A DNA stretch of 64,000 nucleotides from Pseudomonadota bacterium (GTDB lineage Bacteria; Pseudomonadota; Gammaproteobacteria; Steroidobacterales; Steroidobacteraceae). The stretch lies in contig JAFEDS010000013.1 of NCBI GenBank assembly GCA_018241505.1, forward strand, positions 125,417 to 189,416, read 5' to 3'. The notes beneath the pieces were generated by a model. The model did not search any database, had not been told where the DNA came from, and was given only the letters and a program-made list of their open reading frames with translations. How positions within the stretch are numbered: the stretch's first letter is position 1; every line of letters begins with the position of its first letter. This document shows, piece after piece, positions 61,244 through 64,000 of this stretch. The position numbers and the translations under genes were made by a program.

Positions 61244-62968
61244 TCAACCAAACGTAAACGCATAGGCCTGCGCACCCGCATCCAGGAACTCAATGATGAA
61301 TGTATGCCGGCGTATGTCGCCCGCGGGTTGGCGGATGAGTTGATATAGCCGCTGCTCCGTCACGACCCCGGCGCCGGTGGCATCGGTATCCGTCCCGTGG
61401 CTGCCTCCTGGATCAGCGCCGTCCAGGCGCACACGAAACCGCACCGGCTTGCCGCTCGGTCCCGGCCCCAACACCAGGTGCAGGTCGCGCGCCTGGAATC
61501 GGAACACGATGCTGCCATGCGGCTCGTTCACCGTTCCTTTCTCGTCATCAACAGTCCACTTGCCCGTCAACCCCCACTGATTGATATCCAACTTGTCAGG
61601 CGTGGTGTAGTCACTCGGCTGATCCGGCACCACACCTGAAGGCGAGCTGAAATGCTCCGCGCGTGCATACCCGATGTAGGTCTCGGGCGAGAGCATGTTG
61701 TTGTCATCCGCGGCCACCTGTACGCCCTTTGCATTCGCCACCGATATGCCGGCAGGCGGTAGAGCAGTGGCCCCTGCTTCGGTCAGCAGCTCACGGATGA
61801 TCCGCTCCGATTCCGGGTAGTCGCCTTCGCCGAAGTGATGCCCGCGAATGTGGCCCTGCGCGTCAATGAAATAATGGGCGGGCCAATACTGGTTGTCGAA
61901 GGCGCGCCAGATCTCATAGTTACTATCCAGCGCGACGGGATACGTGACGTTGAGATCACGCACTGCACGCTGCACATTGCCAACATCCTTCTCAAACGCA
62001 AACTCCGGCGAATGGACCCCAATCACCACGAGCCCATGATCCTTGTACTTCTGATACCAGCCGTTGACATAGGGCAGTGAGCGCAGGCAATTGATACAGG
62101 AGTAGGTCCAGAAATCAATCAACACGACTTTACCCCGCAACCCCTCACGGGTCAGCGGTGGAGAGTTGAGCCAACCGGTTGCTCCGCTGAGCGCCGGCGG
62201 CAGTTCGCCCTCGACAGGAAGCTTGCCAGGCGCCGCTGCCGGCGCGCTCGCATGCGCGGTTGCCTGCGAGGTGGGTCGAATCCGGCCAATGAGCGTTTGT
62301 TCAATGCTGTCGGTTCGTGCCAGCGACAGACGAGTCAGGAATCCACTGTCCAGTCCTAACGCAATCGCGCCCACCCCGATCAGCACGGCCACCCCCAATC
62401 CCCGTCGGACCCATTCACCGGCCCCCAGGCCTCGCTTCAAGGCCGCGAAGACCCGGCCTCCCGCCAGCAGCGCAATGGCCAACGAAACGGCGGCCCCGGC
62501 GGCATAGGCGAACAGCAGCAGAGTGGTATGCGCGCTAGGCCCCGAAAGGGCGGCGCCGGTTAAAACCAAGCCCAGGATCGGTCCGGCGCAGGGCGCCCAA
62601 AGCAGGCCGGTGGCGACCCCGATGAGCAAAGAGGAGCTGCGGCCCTCGGTCAGACGGTTTCCGAGGGCGACAAAGGGGCGCGCGAGCAGATCCGCCAGGC
62701 GGCGGGATAGCAACGTCAGCGCGAACGCAGTCAGAAGCACCAGGGCGGCGACGCGGCCATACTGGTTGATGCTGACGGCCCATGAGCCGCCCACCGCGGC
62801 CAATGTGGCGACCCCCGCAAACGTGAGAGTCATGCCAACCAGCAGCGGCAGTCCGCTCTTTAAAAATGGCTGCTCTGCCCGCGCGAACACAAACGGCAGG
62901 ACCGGCAGGATGCACGGGCTGAGAATGGTCAGTATGCCGCCCAGGAACACCAGGATCAAGAGTGTCAT
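61244..62968 (-). CDS. dipZ: DipZ-like CcdA-thioredoxin fusion protein
   Basis: 574 residues. N-terminal CcdA/DsbD membrane domain (helices to about 205) with LSPCILPVLP (Cys19) and WAPCAGPI (Cys127), the pair that carries electrons across the membrane. Then a periplasmic thioredoxin-like domain with FWTYSCINCLRSLP (CxxC at 291-294) and YFIDAQGHIRGHHFGEGDY, and a C-terminal carbohydrate-binding-like beta domain (about 430-574). This is the DipZ layout. Passes reducing power to periplasmic thiols. Complete; converges on the antitoxin gene. Confidence 0.91.
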   Translation of the reverse strand: MTLLILVFLGGILTILSPCILPVLPFVFARAEQPFLKSGLPLLVGMTLTFAGVATLAAVGGSWAVSINQYGRVAALVLLTAFALTLLSRRLADLLARPFVALGNRLTEGRSSSLLIGVATGLLWAPCAGPILGLVLTGAALSGPSAHTTLLLFAYAAGAAVSLAIALLAGGRVFAALKRGLGAGEWVRRGLGVAVLIGVGAIALGLDSGFLTRLSLARTDSIEQTLIGRIRPTSQATAHASAPAAAPGKLPVEGELPPALSGATGWLNSPPLTREGLRGKVVLIDFWTYSCINCLRSLPYVNGWYQKYKDHGLVVIGVHSPEFAFEKDVGNVQRAVRDLNVTYPVALDSNYEIWRAFDNQYWPAHYFIDAQGHIRGHHFGEGDYPESERIIRELLTEAGATALPPAGISVANAKGVQVAADDNNMLSPETYIGYARAEHFSSPSGVVPDQPSDYTTPDKLDINQWGLTGKWTVDDEKGTVNEPHGSIVFRFQARDLHLVLGPGPSGKPVRFRVRLDGADPGGSHGTDTDATGAGVVTEQRLYQLIRQPAGDIRRHTFIIEFLDAGAQAYAFTFG

Positions 62969-63049
62969 CTACGCCTTCCGATGTGTCATTTCCTGAATAG
63001 ACCGGTGGAACGAGGCATAGATTGCCACCTGAGCGGACGCGCTCGTGCA

Positions 63050-63604
63050 TTAACCGTCTGTATCGTCTTTTTCTTCTTCCACCGCCGGTTTCTTACGTGA
63101 AAACGCCATGGCTGCGATCAGGATGATCACAATGTTGAGCGCCCACCACGCAACCTGCTTGTGGTCGCGCAACAGGCTGGTGGCCGGGGGCTCTGCCACG
63201 GACACCTTTCCCGACACGATCTCCCGGATCCCGTCGTGCGCGACAGTGACATCAACATCCTTTACACCTTCGCCGCGAAGGTCATTGATCGCAAGCTCGT
63301 AGACGATTCCTTTGTCGCGGGTAACAGCTTCATTGTGACCGTCGATTGCGACCGTGATGTCATCCGTGACCACCGGGCTGTTATCAGTGACGCGCCGGAT
63401 CGCGATCTGCAGTACGTCGGGCTTGGCGGTCGCCTCCACGGATAGAAGCGCCGAGCGTGCAATCTGTGCAGGCACATTGGCCGTCAGTTCAACCGGCTTG
63501 ACCGCGGGTTCGGTGGGTTTGGAAGAGTCGGCACCCGCCGCCCCGGACACTAGAACCAAAGCGGAGCAGGCGATCACGCGCCGGAAACACGCCAAGGGCG
63601 ACAT
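63050..63604 (-). CDS. exported, C-terminally anchored protein of unknown function
   Basis: 184 residues: signal peptide (VIACSALVLVSGAAGADS), a beta-rich domain (VLQIAIRRVTDNSPVVTDDI) and a membrane helix near the end (WWALNIVIILIAAMAFS) with an acidic tail EEEKDDTDG. No family recognised. Same strand as dipZ, 81 bp upstream of it, so they might be co-expressed. Confidence 0.62.
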   Translation of the reverse strand: MSPLACFRRVIACSALVLVSGAAGADSSKPTEPAVKPVELTANVPAQIARSALLSVEATAKPDVLQIAIRRVTDNSPVVTDDITVAIDGHNEAVTRDKGIVYELAINDLRGEGVKDVDVTVAHDGIREIVSGKVSVAEPPATSLLRDHKQVAWWALNIVIILIAAMAFSRKKPAVEEEKDDTDG

Positions 63605-63639
63605 TCGAGCCTCGATGCTGGAAAGCCGCGTAATTTACA

Positions 63640-63897
63640 TCAAGCCCGATCTGCAGCAATGCGGGGATCTTCGGCGGCGCGGGGTTCTTCACCCCCGGTC
63701 CAAGCGTAGTGGCAGCGGTAGTGGAAGCGCAGCATGACAGTACCGCCGTCGAGCTGCGCTTCGACCTCGTACTCAACATCGTCCGGGCCGACAGTCACGC
63801 GGCAAAAATCACATGGCAGGCCGGATCCCTTCCCACCCCACATGCGAAGGGGGACAGCCCGACGGAGTGCGGCCACGTTCAACCGAGACCCGTTCAT
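63640..63897 (-). CDS. small putative zinc-binding protein
   Basis: 85 residues from ATG 63897 with GGAGCGG upstream; an ATG at 63924 is also open. Carries LPCDFCRVTV and FHYRCHYAW, a Cys-x2-Cys plus Cys-His set that could bind zinc, around a short beta sheet (VEYEVEAQLDGGTVMLRF). Not recognised. Lies 35 bp upstream of the 63050 gene on the same strand. Confidence 0.58.
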   Translation of the reverse strand: MNGSRLNVAALRRAVPLRMWGGKGSGLPCDFCRVTVGPDDVEYEVEAQLDGGTVMLRFHYRCHYAWTGGEEPRAAEDPRIAADRA

Positions 63898-63927
63898 TAA
63901 ATCCGCTCCGACCCGCTCGTGCATCAG

Positions 63928-63939
63928 CGTTATGTAACG
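63928..63939. promoter_or_regulatory. near-palindrome CGTTATGTAACG
   Basis: 31 bp upstream of the small zinc-type gene; differs by one base from the palindrome at 1646. Candidate shared operator or extended -10. Confidence 0.33.
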
Positions 63940-64000
63940 TCAATCACTATGCGCCGTGACCGCAACCGTAGCAAGGGCCCGGGGACGCCTATACAGTCTG

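Noticed and set aside
1-64000. CRISPR array, rRNA operon or intact insertion sequence
   Set aside because: No spaced direct-repeat array, rRNA sequence or transposase gene was seen in either strand.

Overview
The window is 64 kb of GC-rich DNA from what looks like a gammaproteobacterial chromosome. gltX is flanked by a tRNA-Val and a tRNA-Ala gene, as in other gammaproteobacteria. OpgD-type glucan protein, FecR/DUF6600, DUF2339/DUF3999 and polyamine-catabolism genes also fit the Xanthomonadales/Steroidobacter-like end of that class. I cannot fix the genus.

Layout. 1-1.6 kb: an extracytoplasmic flavin module (ApbE running off the left edge, an FMN-binding protein, a small membrane protein). 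1.7-4.0 kb: FecR/DUF6600 surface protein. 4.1-13.7 kb: an NtrC-type two-component pair divergent from an adaptor, ATPase and two FtsX-type permeases. The divergent gap holds a sigma-54 -24/-12 promoter and two tandem dyads 21 bp apart. 13.9-16.7 kb: polyamine module (glutamine-synthetase-like ligase and class III aminotransferase) behind another very good sigma-54 promoter. 16.7-22.4 kb: DUF2339/DUF3999 membrane pair and a convergent phospholipase-D/cardiolipin-synthase-like lipoprotein. 22.4-27.1 kb: sugar module (ROK regulator, FucP-like MFS, AGE epimerase, unknown secreted protein).

27.5-41.9 kb: a gapless conjugation operon: ssb, virB2-virB11, a virD4-type coupling protein, a small coiled-coil membrane protein, a second coupling protein without its membrane domain, a MobA/MobL (MobQ) relaxase and a ComF-like phosphoribosyltransferase. 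virB7 is a 52-residue lipoprotein gene that is easy to miss. The virB2 pilin gene carries an in-frame TGA just after its signal peptide. No integrase, replication or partition gene lies beside the operon.

41.9-53.5 kb: housekeeping and envelope genes (DUF1203, beta-carbonic anhydrase, SRPBCC, amidohydrolase, a tiny basic DNA-binding protein, OpgD, S9 peptidase, a decayed alpha/beta hydrolase, a collagen-like lipoprotein, a methyltransferase). 53.5-56.8 kb: tRNA-Val, gltX, a GT-C-like membrane protein, tRNA-Ala. 56.8-61.2 kb: an islet at tRNA-Ala with an integrase N-terminal remnant, a delta-60-repeat lipoprotein, and a HigB/HigA-like toxin-antitoxin pair whose toxin has a frameshift in an A-run. 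61.2-64 kb: DipZ-like CcdA/thioredoxin protein and two small unknown proteins.

The most unusual part is the conjugation operon: duplicated coupling proteins, interrupted pilin and a phosphoribosyltransferase tail. The best-supported regulatory finding is the pair of sigma-54 promoters. All functional statements are inferred from sequence reading; no database search was possible.
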